Source: Tardiphaga robiniae
GTDB taxonomy: Bacteria; Pseudomonadota; Alphaproteobacteria; Rhizobiales; Xanthobacteraceae
DNA: 64,000 nt
NCBI RefSeq assembly: GCF_013359755.1
Contig: NZ_JABMCJ010000089.1
Location: 62,001 to 126,000, forward strand
Direction: 5' to 3'
Shown: in pieces, positions 44,703 to 53,351 of the stretch
Numbering within the stretch: position 1 is the stretch's first letter
Layout of the letters: each line of letters opens with the position of its first letter
The notes under the pieces: generated by a model
Database searches by the model: none
Seen by the model: the letters and a program-made list of their open reading frames with translations, nothing else
What the model was told of the DNA's origin: nothing
Program-made: the position numbers and the translations under genes

Positions 44703-45896
44703 ATGAAGCCAAGCGATGTCATGAAAGGTGCTCCGCCCGCCGCTGAGGCGCTCGTGACCCGGTTCAACTGGCGCAAATATCCCTACAGCCAGTGGAGTTT
44801 TCGCAATGTCCGCCAGGTGTTGCCGACCGCCGATATACGGCGCGGTGCGGCGCCAAGGCCGCTCAAGACGGCATTTCGCGATCTCGGCGCCCTTGCATTC
44901 ACCTATGGCGAGGGCGTCTCAACAACGCTCGCAGAGACGTTGGCCCAGACCTATGCCGATGGCCTCGTCGTGCTGCATCGCGGCGAGATCGTAACCGAGT
45001 GGTACGGCGAGGGCATGACCCCGCACACGCCGCATCTGGTCTGCTCGGTGAGCAAGTCGATCTGTGGCACGCTCGGCGGCGTGCTGGTCGAGCGCAGCCT
45101 GCTCGATCCCGACAAGCCGGTCACGCATTATGTCCCGGAAGTCGCGTCATCGGTCTATGGCGGCTGCACGGTCCGCGACCTGCTCGATATGACCGTGGCG
45201 ATCAAGTTCGACGAGGACTACGACGATCCCGAAGGCGACGTGGTCAAGTATCGGCTATGCAATGGCTGGGACGTGCTGCCGGACGGAACGGCGCAAGGCG
45301 ACCAGCGCAGCTTCCTCGCCACGCTGCGGCCGAATGGCGGGTCGCATGGCAAGGTCTTTCATTACGTCTCGACCAATACGGACGTACTCGGCTGGGTCTA
45401 TGAAAAGGCCTGCGGCAAGCCCTATGCGCAGATTCTCTCGGACTATATCTGGGCGCCGATGGGGGCTGCGGACGATGCCTATATCACCCTCGACACCCAT
45501 GGCGCGTCACGCTCGGCCGGGGGCATCTGCGCCACGTTGCGCGATCTCGCACGGTTCGGTGAAATGATCCGTCAGCGGGGTATCGCCAATGGCACGCAGG
45601 TGGTGCCGGGGGCGTGGATCGACGACATCCATGCCAACGGCGACAAGCAGGCCTGGAAAGACGGCGATCTGGCATTCGTGTTTCCAGACGGCCGCTACCG
45701 TGCCTGCTGGTACACGATTGATCCCGCGCGCAACGATCTCGCGGCGGTGGGTATTCACGGTCAGTGGATCCATGTCGATCCATCGACTGACGCCGTGATC
45801 GTGAAGGTCGCCGCCCAGCCCAGTCCGATGGATATCGCGATCGATCATCGCTGGCTTGCTGCCTTCCGAGCCATCGGTGCGCATCTGACCGCGTAG
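44703..45896 (+). CDS. Serine hydrolase, beta-lactamase / NylB-like fold
   Basis: A 397-residue enzyme of the class C beta-lactamase / 6-aminohexanoate-dimer hydrolase superfamily. The nucleophile motif SxxK is S115-V-S-K118 (VCSVSKSICG), and FHYVSTNTDVLGW provides the second conserved Tyr region. No signal peptide is seen, suggesting a cytoplasmic amidase or esterase like NylB rather than a periplasmic beta-lactamase. ATG 44703 has GAGG six bases upstream; ATG 44685 is the alternative. It heads an operon with a peptide-type importer and an amine oxidase, so hydrolysis of an imported amide is plausible. Confidence 0.85.
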   Translation: MKPSDVMKGAPPAAEALVTRFNWRKYPYSQWSFRNVRQVLPTADIRRGAAPRPLKTAFRDLGALAFTYGEGVSTTLAETLAQTYADGLVVLHRGEIVTEWYGEGMTPHTPHLVCSVSKSICGTLGGVLVERSLLDPDKPVTHYVPEVASSVYGGCTVRDLLDMTVAIKFDEDYDDPEGDVVKYRLCNGWDVLPDGTAQGDQRSFLATLRPNGGSHGKVFHYVSTNTDVLGWVYEKACGKPYAQILSDYIWAPMGAADDAYITLDTHGASRSAGGICATLRDLARFGEMIRQRGIANGTQVVPGAWIDDIHANGDKQAWKDGDLAFVFPDGRYRACWYTIDPARNDLAAVGIHGQWIHVDPSTDAVIVKVAAQPSPMDIAIDHRWLAAFRAIGAHLTA

Positions 45897-45947
45897 TTGT
45901 CCGACATCGTCCTTTCGATTTCAATTCCCATTGCCCCGGAGATCGTC

Positions 45948-47540
45948 ATGTTCAATGATTTCAGCCGACGCTCGTTGCTCAAGGCAGGTGCCGCAGGGCT
46001 TGCTGCCGGGATGATGCCGCGCATCGCGCGTGCGCAGTCTGGCAAGGTTATCCGTGCAGTGATGCATGCGCCTTTGCGTGCCACCGATCCGGTCATCAAC
46101 ACGGCCTGGACCGGGCGCAATCACGGCCTGAACATCTATGACACGCTGTTCTCCACCGACTCCAAATTCCAGATCCGTCCGCAGATGGTCGATACCTATG
46201 AGGTGTCGGCCGACAAGCTGACCTATACATTCAAGCTGCGCTCCGGGCTGAAATTCCACGATGGCGCGCCGGTGACGTCCGCCGACGTCATCCCCTCGCT
46301 GCAACGTTGGGCCAAGCGCGACACCATGGGCGCGCGAATGATGACCTTCGTCGCCGAACTCAAGCCAGTGGACGAGCGCACGTTCCAGCTTGTGTTGAAA
46401 TCGCCCTATGGCCAGGTGCTACAGACGCTCGCCAAGCCGTCGAGCATCATGCCTTTCATCATGCCGGCGCGCCTTGCCGCGCAGCCGCCGGAACAGCCGG
46501 TCACCGAATTTGTCGGCTCCGGCCCATTCCGCTTCGTTACCTCCGAATTCCGTCCGGGCAGCCGCGCGGTCTATGAGCGTAATGCGGACTATGTCTCGCG
46601 CGACGAGCCGTCGGACGGCCTCGCCGGCGGCAAGATTGTGAAGATCGACCGTTACGAGTGGATCAGCATGCCGGACTTCCAGACCGCGGCGAATGCGCTG
46701 ATCAACAAGGAGATCGACTTCCTCGAAGCCGCGCCGCACGACATGCTGCCGTCGCTGATCGCGGCCAAGGACGTCACCGTGGCCGATTACAATCCGCTCG
46801 GCTTCATGTCGGTGGTGCGCATGAACTGGCTCAGCGAGCCGTTCAACAAGCAGGAAATCCGCCAGGCCGTCATGTATGCGAGCGACCAGGCCGACTGGCT
46901 CGACGCACAGGTAGGCAATCCCGACTACTATCAGGCCTCCGCAGCGATGTTCGGCGTCACCACGCCGCTGGCCAGCGAAGTCGGCTGGAACACCAAGCCT
47001 GATATCGCTCGCGCCAAGGATCTGCTCAAGAAGGGCGGCTACAAGGGCGAGAAGGCGGTGATGCTGCAGGGCACCGACTCGCCGCTGCTGTCTGGCTCCA
47101 GCACGGTCACTGCACAAAAACTGCGTGCCATCGGCATGAATGTCGAGGTGCAGACGATGGATTGGGGCTCGCTGCTGGCGCGCCGCGTCAAGCAGGATTC
47201 GACAGCGAATGGCGGCTGGTCGATGACCCACTGGGTCACCACGACCACCGAGTTGATGAATCCACTGGCCAGCACAGTGCTCGACACCCGCGGCAAGACC
47301 GGCGGCTTCTTTGGCTGGCCGGAGGATACGGAGATCGAAAGCCTGCGCAACAAGTTCGCGCTGGAGACAGATGCCGCTGCCCAGAAGACGGTAGCCGAAG
47401 CGATCCAGAAGCGGGCTTATGATGTGATGACCCATATTCCCGGTGGCCAGTTCAAGCAGCCGGTGTCGCACAGCAAGGCGCTCAAGAACATCGTCACCGC
47501 ACCGGCGCCGCTGTTCTGGAACGTCGAGAAGACGGCCTGA
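45948..47540 (+). CDS. Dipeptide/oligopeptide-type ABC importer, substrate-binding protein
   Basis: A 530-residue family-5 solute-binding protein (DppA/OppA-like) with a twin-arginine signal (SRRSLLK at 6-12). Typical segments are MVDTYEVSADKLTYTFKLRS, GLKFHDGAPVTSADVIPSL and VRMNWLSEPFNKQEIRQAVM. ATG 45948 has GGAG upstream; a TTG at 45897 immediately after the hydrolase stop is less likely. It is followed by the two permease genes with 2-bp spacing. Ligands of the family include peptides, nickel chelates, opines and cationic amines. Confidence 0.92.
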   Translation: MFNDFSRRSLLKAGAAGLAAGMMPRIARAQSGKVIRAVMHAPLRATDPVINTAWTGRNHGLNIYDTLFSTDSKFQIRPQMVDTYEVSADKLTYTFKLRSGLKFHDGAPVTSADVIPSLQRWAKRDTMGARMMTFVAELKPVDERTFQLVLKSPYGQVLQTLAKPSSIMPFIMPARLAAQPPEQPVTEFVGSGPFRFVTSEFRPGSRAVYERNADYVSRDEPSDGLAGGKIVKIDRYEWISMPDFQTAANALINKEIDFLEAAPHDMLPSLIAAKDVTVADYNPLGFMSVVRMNWLSEPFNKQEIRQAVMYASDQADWLDAQVGNPDYYQASAAMFGVTTPLASEVGWNTKPDIARAKDLLKKGGYKGEKAVMLQGTDSPLLSGSSTVTAQKLRAIGMNVEVQTMDWGSLLARRVKQDSTANGGWSMTHWVTTTTELMNPLASTVLDTRGKTGGFFGWPEDTEIESLRNKFALETDAAAQKTVAEAIQKRAYDVMTHIPGGQFKQPVSHSKALKNIVTAPAPLFWNVEKTA

Positions 47541-47542
47541 GC

Positions 47543-48493
47543 ATGGCAGTCGCCGGCGTCCTCCTGAAGCGATCGGTCTCCGTCATTCCCGTCCTGGGGG
47601 TGGTGGCGTTGATCGCATTCATGCTGCTGCGCTTCGCCTCGGGCGATCCGGTGGCGCAGCTCGCCGGCGATAATGCCGATCCCGCGGCCATCGCTGCCAT
47701 CCGAGCGCGTCTCGGACTTGATCAGCCGCTGGCGATGCAGTTCCTGAACTGGCTATGGCGCATGTTGCATGGCGATCTCGGCACCTCGATCGTGTCCGGC
47801 CAGCCTGTCACGGCGCTGATCGCCCAACGCGTTGGCCCGACGGTGGCCGTGTCGATCACCACGATCGTGTTCTCGGTGGTGGTCGGTGTGCCAATCGGCG
47901 TGCTCGCCGCATGGCGGCGCGGCGGCTGGCTCGATCGCTTCGCCATGTGGACCTCGGTGACGGGCTTTGCGGTACCGACCTTCGCCATCGGTTATTTCTG
48001 GATCTATCTTCTCTCGATGCAGTTCGGGCTGTTTCCGGTGCAGGGTTATGTGCCGCTGAGTGATGGGCTCGGTCTGTTTCTCTGGCACCTTACATTGCCG
48101 ACGCTGACGCTGAGCCTCGTCTATATCGCGCTGATCGCGCGCGTGGCGCGCACGAGCATGCTCGAAGTTCTGTCGGAGGATTTTGTCCGTACCGCGCGGG
48201 CCAAGGGCTTGCCGGAGCGGATCGTGGTGTTCAAGCATGCGCTGCGCAATGCGGCGGTGCCGATCGTCTCCATCGTCGGCATCGGCATCGCGTTGCTGAT
48301 CGGTGGCGTCGTGGTGACCGAAAGCGTGTTCAATCTGCCGGGCCTCGGACGTCTCGTCGTGGATTCGGTGCTGGCGCGTGACTATCCGGTGATCCAGGGC
48401 GTGATCGTCGTATTCGGCAGCGCCTATGTGGCGATCAATCTGCTGGTCGATCTCAGCTATTCCTTCTTCGACCCAAGGATCAGCCAGCAATGA
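47543..48493 (+). CDS. Dipeptide-type ABC permease, DppB-like
   Basis: A 316-residue inner-membrane permease with six membrane segments. DppB features include the early GDPVAQLAGDNADPAAIAAI and LGLDQPLAMQFLNWL periplasmic loop and the ATPase-docking EAA region FVRTARAKGLPERIVVFKHA. Its stop overlaps the DppC-like gene by ATGA. Confidence 0.93.
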   Translation: MAVAGVLLKRSVSVIPVLGVVALIAFMLLRFASGDPVAQLAGDNADPAAIAAIRARLGLDQPLAMQFLNWLWRMLHGDLGTSIVSGQPVTALIAQRVGPTVAVSITTIVFSVVVGVPIGVLAAWRRGGWLDRFAMWTSVTGFAVPTFAIGYFWIYLLSMQFGLFPVQGYVPLSDGLGLFLWHLTLPTLTLSLVYIALIARVARTSMLEVLSEDFVRTARAKGLPERIVVFKHALRNAAVPIVSIVGIGIALLIGGVVVTESVFNLPGLGRLVVDSVLARDYPVIQGVIVVFGSAYVAINLLVDLSYSFFDPRISQQ

Positions 48494-49377
48494 GCGCGAT
48501 CACGGTCTCTGCACCCACCTCATCGATCAATATTCGCGCTTTCGCCGGCCGACTGCTGCGCAACAGGACAGTGCTGTTCGGCCTCTGCATCCTCGTGCTG
48601 TTGGCGTTGATCTCGATCTTTGCCAGCTGGCTATGGACGGTGGATCCAGCGGCCATCAAGCCGCGCTTGCGGTTGCGTCCGCCCAGTGCGGTCAATTGGC
48701 TCGGTACCGATAATCTCGGTCGCGATATCTGGAGCCGGCTGGTCTATGGCAGCCGCGTCTCGCTGGTCGTCGGCGGCTCGGTGGCCTTCATCGCCGTCGC
48801 ATTGGGTAGCTTGCTTGGCCTGATCGCCGGCATGGTGCGCTGGATCGACAATGTGCTGATGCGCATGATGGACGGGATGATGGCGATTCCGGCCATCCTG
48901 CTGGCGATCGCGCTGATCGGCGGTCTCGGACCGTCCATCACCACCATCTGCATTGCCATCGCGATCCCCGAAATCCCGCGCGTTGCCCGCATGGTGCGCA
49001 GTGTGGTGCTCACGGTGCGCGAGGAGGCCTATGTCGAGGCGGCAGTCAGCATGGGCACGCGGCTGCCGGTGCTGATGGCTCGGCATATCGTCCCGAACAT
49101 CATGGCGCCGCTGATCGTGCAGGCGACTTATATCGCCTCATCCGCAATCCTGATCGAGGCGTCGCTGTCGTTCCTCGGCATCGGCATGCCCGACGAGATT
49201 CCAAGCTGGGGCAACATGATGTCCGATGCGCGGCTTTATTTTCAGGTGCGGCCGGGACTGATGTTGTTTCCCGGCATCTGCATCGCGCTGACGGTGCTTG
49301 GCATCAACCGGCTCGGCGACGGTTTGCGTGACATGCTCGATCCGCGGCTGGCCCGATCGGTGGGAGGCCCGAAATGA
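48490..49377 (+). CDS. Dipeptide-type ABC permease, DppC-like
   Basis: A 295-residue permease with DppC marks: the periplasmic LGTDNLGRDIWSRLVYGSRV, and the docking region EEAYVEAAVSMGTRLPVLMA followed by RHIVPN. About six membrane segments. Its stop overlaps the ATPase gene by ATGA. Confidence 0.93.
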   Translation: MSAITVSAPTSSINIRAFAGRLLRNRTVLFGLCILVLLALISIFASWLWTVDPAAIKPRLRLRPPSAVNWLGTDNLGRDIWSRLVYGSRVSLVVGGSVAFIAVALGSLLGLIAGMVRWIDNVLMRMMDGMMAIPAILLAIALIGGLGPSITTICIAIAIPEIPRVARMVRSVVLTVREEAYVEAAVSMGTRLPVLMARHIVPNIMAPLIVQATYIASSAILIEASLSFLGIGMPDEIPSWGNMMSDARLYFQVRPGLMLFPGICIALTVLGINRLGDGLRDMLDPRLARSVGGPK

Positions 49378-50984
49378 GCGAAGAATTGCTCGACATCCGC
49401 GGCTTGAAAGTCGGCCTGAGCGGCGAGGCCGATGGTCGTCGTATCGTCAAAGATATCGATATCACGGTGCCATCGGGCGGCATTGTCTGCGTCGTTGGCG
49501 AGTCCGGCTCCGGCAAATCGGTCACGGCCTTCAGCGTCATGGGGCTGTTGCCTGACGGGCTGAGACCGGTGGGAGGCTCGATTAAGCTGCTAGGCGAGGA
49601 ATTGCTTGGCGCATCAACAGAGCGCATGCGCGCGCTGCGCGGCAGCCGCATCGGCATGATCTTCCAGGAGCCGATGACGGCGCTCAATCCGGTAATGACC
49701 GTCCGCGAGCAGCTCGCCGAGCTCATCGAATGGCACTCGGACGTTCGGCCGAGCAAAGCCGAGGTCAATAGACGCGTGCTGGCGGCGCTGGAAGACATGC
49801 TGCTGCCCAATGCACCGCAGATGATGCATGCCTATCCGCACCAGCTGTCAGGCGGCCAGCGCCAGCGTGTGATGATCGCCATGGCGATGCTGCTGGAGCC
49901 GGTGCTGCTGATCGCGGACGAGCCCACCACGGCACTCGACGTGACCACACAGAAGCAGATTCTTATGCTCATCAAGGATCTGGTGAAGCGCAAGAATATC
50001 GGTGTGCTCTTCATCACGCATGATTTTGGCGTGGTTGCCGACATCGCCGATCAGGTGGTGGTGATGCAAAAGGGCGCGGTGGTCGAGAGTGGCGGCGCCG
50101 ACGCGGTGCTCGGGCATCCCGCCCAGGCCTATACGCGCTTGCTGATCGACTCCGTGCCGAAGGGCATCACTATCCCGACGTCCGCGCGCGAGCTGGCGCC
50201 CGATGTGCTCGCGGTGAAGGGTCTGAAGATGACCTATGGTCATCGTGGCTTATTCGGGCGTGGTCGTGTCACCCATGCGGTCCGCGATGCCGCCTTCACG
50301 CTCGGCCGCGGCGAGATTCTCGGGGTAGTCGGCGAGTCCGGTTCCGGCAAATCGACGCTGGCGCGCTGCGTAGCACGGCTGATGAAGCCGACATCCGGCG
50401 AGATCAATCTGCTCGGCACGGATATCGCCGCTGTCTCCAATGAGACGCTAAGGCCACACCGACGCTACATTCAAGTCGTCTTCCAAGACCCTTATCGCTC
50501 GCTCAATCCACGCCTGTCGGTCGGACAGTCGATGATCGAGGGCGTGGTGAATTTCGGTGCCTCTCCGCAGGTCGCACGCGAAAAGGTGTCGGCGCTGCTC
50601 GAACTGGTCGGGATGGATCCGCAGGTGATGCATCGCTTCCCACACGAATTCTCCGGCGGCCAGCGCCAGCGCATTTGCATTGCGCGTGCCCTGGCCTCGG
50701 AGCCGCAGATACTGATCGCCGACGAAGCGGTGTCGGCGCTCGACGTCACCGTTCAGGCGCAGGTGTTGAAGCTGTTTGCTGACCTGCGCAGCCGGCTTGG
50801 CCTGGCGATGCTGTTCATCACCCATGACCTGCGCGTTGCCGGCGAACTTTGCGATCGCATCATGGTGATGAAATCCGGCGAGATCGTCGAGAGCGGTCCG
50901 ACCGCGGAGATCTTTGCCAATCCGCAACATACCTATACCCGCGCGCTGTTCGCTGCTGCGCCCGGCCGCGAGCGTCTTCAATAA
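49374..50984 (+). CDS. Fused dipeptide-type ABC ATPase (DppD-DppF in one chain)
   Basis: A 536-residue protein with two complete ABC domains. Domain 1 (about 1-265): GESGSGKSV, LSGGQRQRV, IADEPTTALD. Domain 2 (about 285-536): GESGSGKST, FSGGQRQRI, IADEAVSALD. The fusion is of the GsiA type. Each half keeps Walker A, signature, Walker B and H-loop (FITHD), so both sites should be active. It completes the importer of module D; the amine oxidase gene begins 42 bp later. Confidence 0.93.
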   Translation: MSEELLDIRGLKVGLSGEADGRRIVKDIDITVPSGGIVCVVGESGSGKSVTAFSVMGLLPDGLRPVGGSIKLLGEELLGASTERMRALRGSRIGMIFQEPMTALNPVMTVREQLAELIEWHSDVRPSKAEVNRRVLAALEDMLLPNAPQMMHAYPHQLSGGQRQRVMIAMAMLLEPVLLIADEPTTALDVTTQKQILMLIKDLVKRKNIGVLFITHDFGVVADIADQVVVMQKGAVVESGGADAVLGHPAQAYTRLLIDSVPKGITIPTSARELAPDVLAVKGLKMTYGHRGLFGRGRVTHAVRDAAFTLGRGEILGVVGESGSGKSTLARCVARLMKPTSGEINLLGTDIAAVSNETLRPHRRYIQVVFQDPYRSLNPRLSVGQSMIEGVVNFGASPQVAREKVSALLELVGMDPQVMHRFPHEFSGGQRQRICIARALASEPQILIADEAVSALDVTVQAQVLKLFADLRSRLGLAMLFITHDLRVAGELCDRIMVMKSGEIVESGPTAEIFANPQHTYTRALFAAAPGRERLQ

Positions 50985-51026
50985 TCTTCCAACCTACCGG
51001 CGCGATGCGCCTTCAGGAGTGTCGTC

Positions 51027-53036
51027 ATGACGGTGATGCAGAAAATCCAGAACGATGCCGTGGTCGCCGCCATCCATCCGCTCGATCCGTTGACGCTGGA
51101 GGAGATCGGCGCCGCCTGCGATCTCGTCAAGGCGAATGGTAAGGTCACGCCGCGGTGCCGCTTCCCGATCGTACGGCTGGAAGAGCCAAGCAAGGCCGAG
51201 TTACGCAGTCATGCGACAGGTGCGCCGTTGCCGCGACTGGCTTTTGTGGTGGCGCTGGAATCCGAGACTGGCGCTGCGACGGAGTTCATTGTCGATTTGA
51301 CGGCGGCTCGCATCGTTGACACCAAGCTGCTGCCCAATGCCGATGCGCCCTATGGCCAGCCGCCGGTGATGATCGCCGAATTCATGCTGTGCGAGCAAAT
51401 CGTCAAGGCAGATGAGGGCTGGCGCACTGCCATGCGCCGCCGCGGAATGTCTGACAAGGACATGGAAATGGCGCAGGTCGATCCGTTTTCGTCGGGGTTC
51501 TTCGATAGGGACTTCGAACGGGGGCGCCGCATCCTGCGCGCGGTGACATTCTTCCGCGACGATCTCAAGGATAACGCCTATGCACATCCAGTGGAAGGTG
51601 TCGTCGCTGTCGTCGATCTCGTCCATCAGAAGGTGGTCGATCTGCTGGATGACGACAAGGTCATTCCGATCCCGAAGAAAAAGCGCAACTACGGCGCTCA
51701 TGAAAACACTAATCCGCGTACCGACATCAAGCCTTTGAACATTGAGCAGCCGGAAGGGCCGAGCTTCAAGGTCGACGGCTGGAAGGTAGACTGGCAGAAG
51801 TGGAGCTTTCGCGTCGGCTTCACGCCGCGCGAAGGATTGGTGCTGCATCAGCTGTCTTATCAGGACGGAGATCGCAAGCGTTCTATCATCCATCGCGCGA
51901 GCGTCACCGAAATGGTGGTGCCTTACGCCGACCCGACCGCCAATCACTATTGGAAGTCGGCCTTCGATGCCGGCGAATATGGCCTCGGCATGCTCGCCAA
52001 TGCGCTGGAGCTTGGCTGCGACTGCCTCGGCAACATCCACTATTTCAATATCCCGGCGGCCGACGAGCAGGGCCAGCCATTTGAGATGAAGAATGCGGTC
52101 TGCATGCACGAAGAGGATTACGGCATCCTCTGGAAGCACTACGAATTCCGCAACGGGTTGTTCGAGGTGCGTCGCTCGCGGCGCCTAGTGATCAGCTTCT
52201 TCGCCACCGTCGGAAATTATGACTACGGCTTTTACTGGTATCTCTACCAGGACGGCACCATTCAGCTTGAGGCCAAGCTCACCGGTATCATCCAGACTGC
52301 GGCGGTGATGCCCGGCGAGAAATATGCGTGGGGCGGCATGGTCGATGACAATCTCGGCGGCCCCACGCATCAGCATTTTTTCAATGTGCGCATACATATG
52401 GATCTCGATGGCGGCGGCAACACCGTCACTGAACATGAATTCGCGCAGCGCCCATGGGGCACGGACAACCCTTATGGCAATGCTTTCGATCTCAAGAGCA
52501 AGACGCTGTCGCGCGAACGCGATGCAGCGGCCATCGCCGACGGGCAAAGCGGGCGTTACTGGAAGGTCACCAATCCGAACAGCAAGAACAGCGTCGGCAA
52601 TCCCGTCGGCTACAAGCTGATCGTAACGCCGAGCCCGGTGATGCTGGCGCAGGAAGGCAGCTTCGTACGCAAGCGCGGCGGCTTCGCCACCAAGCATGTC
52701 TGGGTCACGCCCTACGATCCCGCGGAGAAATATGCCAGCGGCGACTATCCGAACGTGCATGCTGGCGGGGACGGCCTGCCGCATTACATCGAGCAGAACC
52801 GTAATATCGAGAACACTGACATCGTGCTGTGGCACTCGTTTGGCCACACCCATGTCTGCAAGCCCGAGGACTTTCCCGTGATGCCAGTGGAATATGCGGG
52901 CTTCATGCTGAAGCCGAACGGTTTCTTTGCTGCAAATCCGGCCAATGACATTGCTCCGGAGCGCAACGGACGCAGCGTGCTGAGTGCGGACACTGCAGGT
53001 GCTGCGACGGCTTCGTCATGCTGCGGCAAATCCTGA
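51027..53036 (+). CDS. Copper-containing primary-amine oxidase (topaquinone)
   Basis: A 669-residue copper amine oxidase, oxidising primary amines to aldehydes with release of ammonia and H2O2. The cofactor tyrosine is Tyr398 in the TxxNYD motif (TVGNYD, 394-399), which self-processes to topaquinone. The catalytic base is Asp314 (SAFDAGEYG); copper ligands are His448 and His450 (HQH) and probably His609 (GHTHV). No signal peptide, so it is cytoplasmic, as in other bacterial non-periplasmic members. Downstream of the dipeptide-type importer in module D, it may act on an amine released from an imported amide. Confidence 0.93.
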   Translation: MTVMQKIQNDAVVAAIHPLDPLTLEEIGAACDLVKANGKVTPRCRFPIVRLEEPSKAELRSHATGAPLPRLAFVVALESETGAATEFIVDLTAARIVDTKLLPNADAPYGQPPVMIAEFMLCEQIVKADEGWRTAMRRRGMSDKDMEMAQVDPFSSGFFDRDFERGRRILRAVTFFRDDLKDNAYAHPVEGVVAVVDLVHQKVVDLLDDDKVIPIPKKKRNYGAHENTNPRTDIKPLNIEQPEGPSFKVDGWKVDWQKWSFRVGFTPREGLVLHQLSYQDGDRKRSIIHRASVTEMVVPYADPTANHYWKSAFDAGEYGLGMLANALELGCDCLGNIHYFNIPAADEQGQPFEMKNAVCMHEEDYGILWKHYEFRNGLFEVRRSRRLVISFFATVGNYDYGFYWYLYQDGTIQLEAKLTGIIQTAAVMPGEKYAWGGMVDDNLGGPTHQHFFNVRIHMDLDGGGNTVTEHEFAQRPWGTDNPYGNAFDLKSKTLSRERDAAAIADGQSGRYWKVTNPNSKNSVGNPVGYKLIVTPSPVMLAQEGSFVRKRGGFATKHVWVTPYDPAEKYASGDYPNVHAGGDGLPHYIEQNRNIENTDIVLWHSFGHTHVCKPEDFPVMPVEYAGFMLKPNGFFAANPANDIAPERNGRSVLSADTAGAATASSCCGKS

Positions 53037-53061
53037 TCGTCATGATCGAGAGGCCGGGGCG

Positions 53062-53322
53062 ATGATCTGCTGTTTGCTGGCGCTGCTTGCAGCGCTTCCC
53101 GGCTTGTCGATGCTCCGCCGAAATCATCTCGGTCGCGGTCACTGCGCGGTGCATCGCAGTCATATTACAACAGGTCATGCCGCGGCCAGGCAGATCACAA
53201 TCGCCGCCGGCTTGGCGTTCGCGGTTACGTTGGGCCTGTTGACGGTCGGCATCTCAGGCATCGTGAGCCATCCGCTTGGGCCGATCTGCTCGGCCATCGA
53301 TCGCGCCACGTTGGTTCGCTGA
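53062..53322 (+). CDS. Small hypothetical membrane protein
   Basis: An 86-residue frame from ATG 53062 (AGAGG upstream) with two hydrophobic stretches, about 1-17 (MICCLLALLAALPGLS) and 45-68 (QITIAAGLAFAVTLGLLTVG). It has no recognised family. It sits between the amine oxidase and the gamma-glutamyltransferase remnant with 25- and 29-bp gaps. A frame continuing from 52984 is possible but would start inside the amine oxidase gene. It may be an accessory membrane peptide or spurious. Confidence 0.4.
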   Translation: MICCLLALLAALPGLSMLRRNHLGRGHCAVHRSHITTGHAAARQITIAAGLAFAVTLGLLTVGISGIVSHPLGPICSAIDRATLVR

Positions 53323-53351
53323 TCCGAGCCATCTATTGATGAGGAAACATC

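Noticed and set aside
46419-47471. Long minus-strand open frame (350 codons) opposite the family-5 receptor gene
   Set aside because: Antisense shadow of a well-supported receptor gene; low-complexity Arg/His-rich product.
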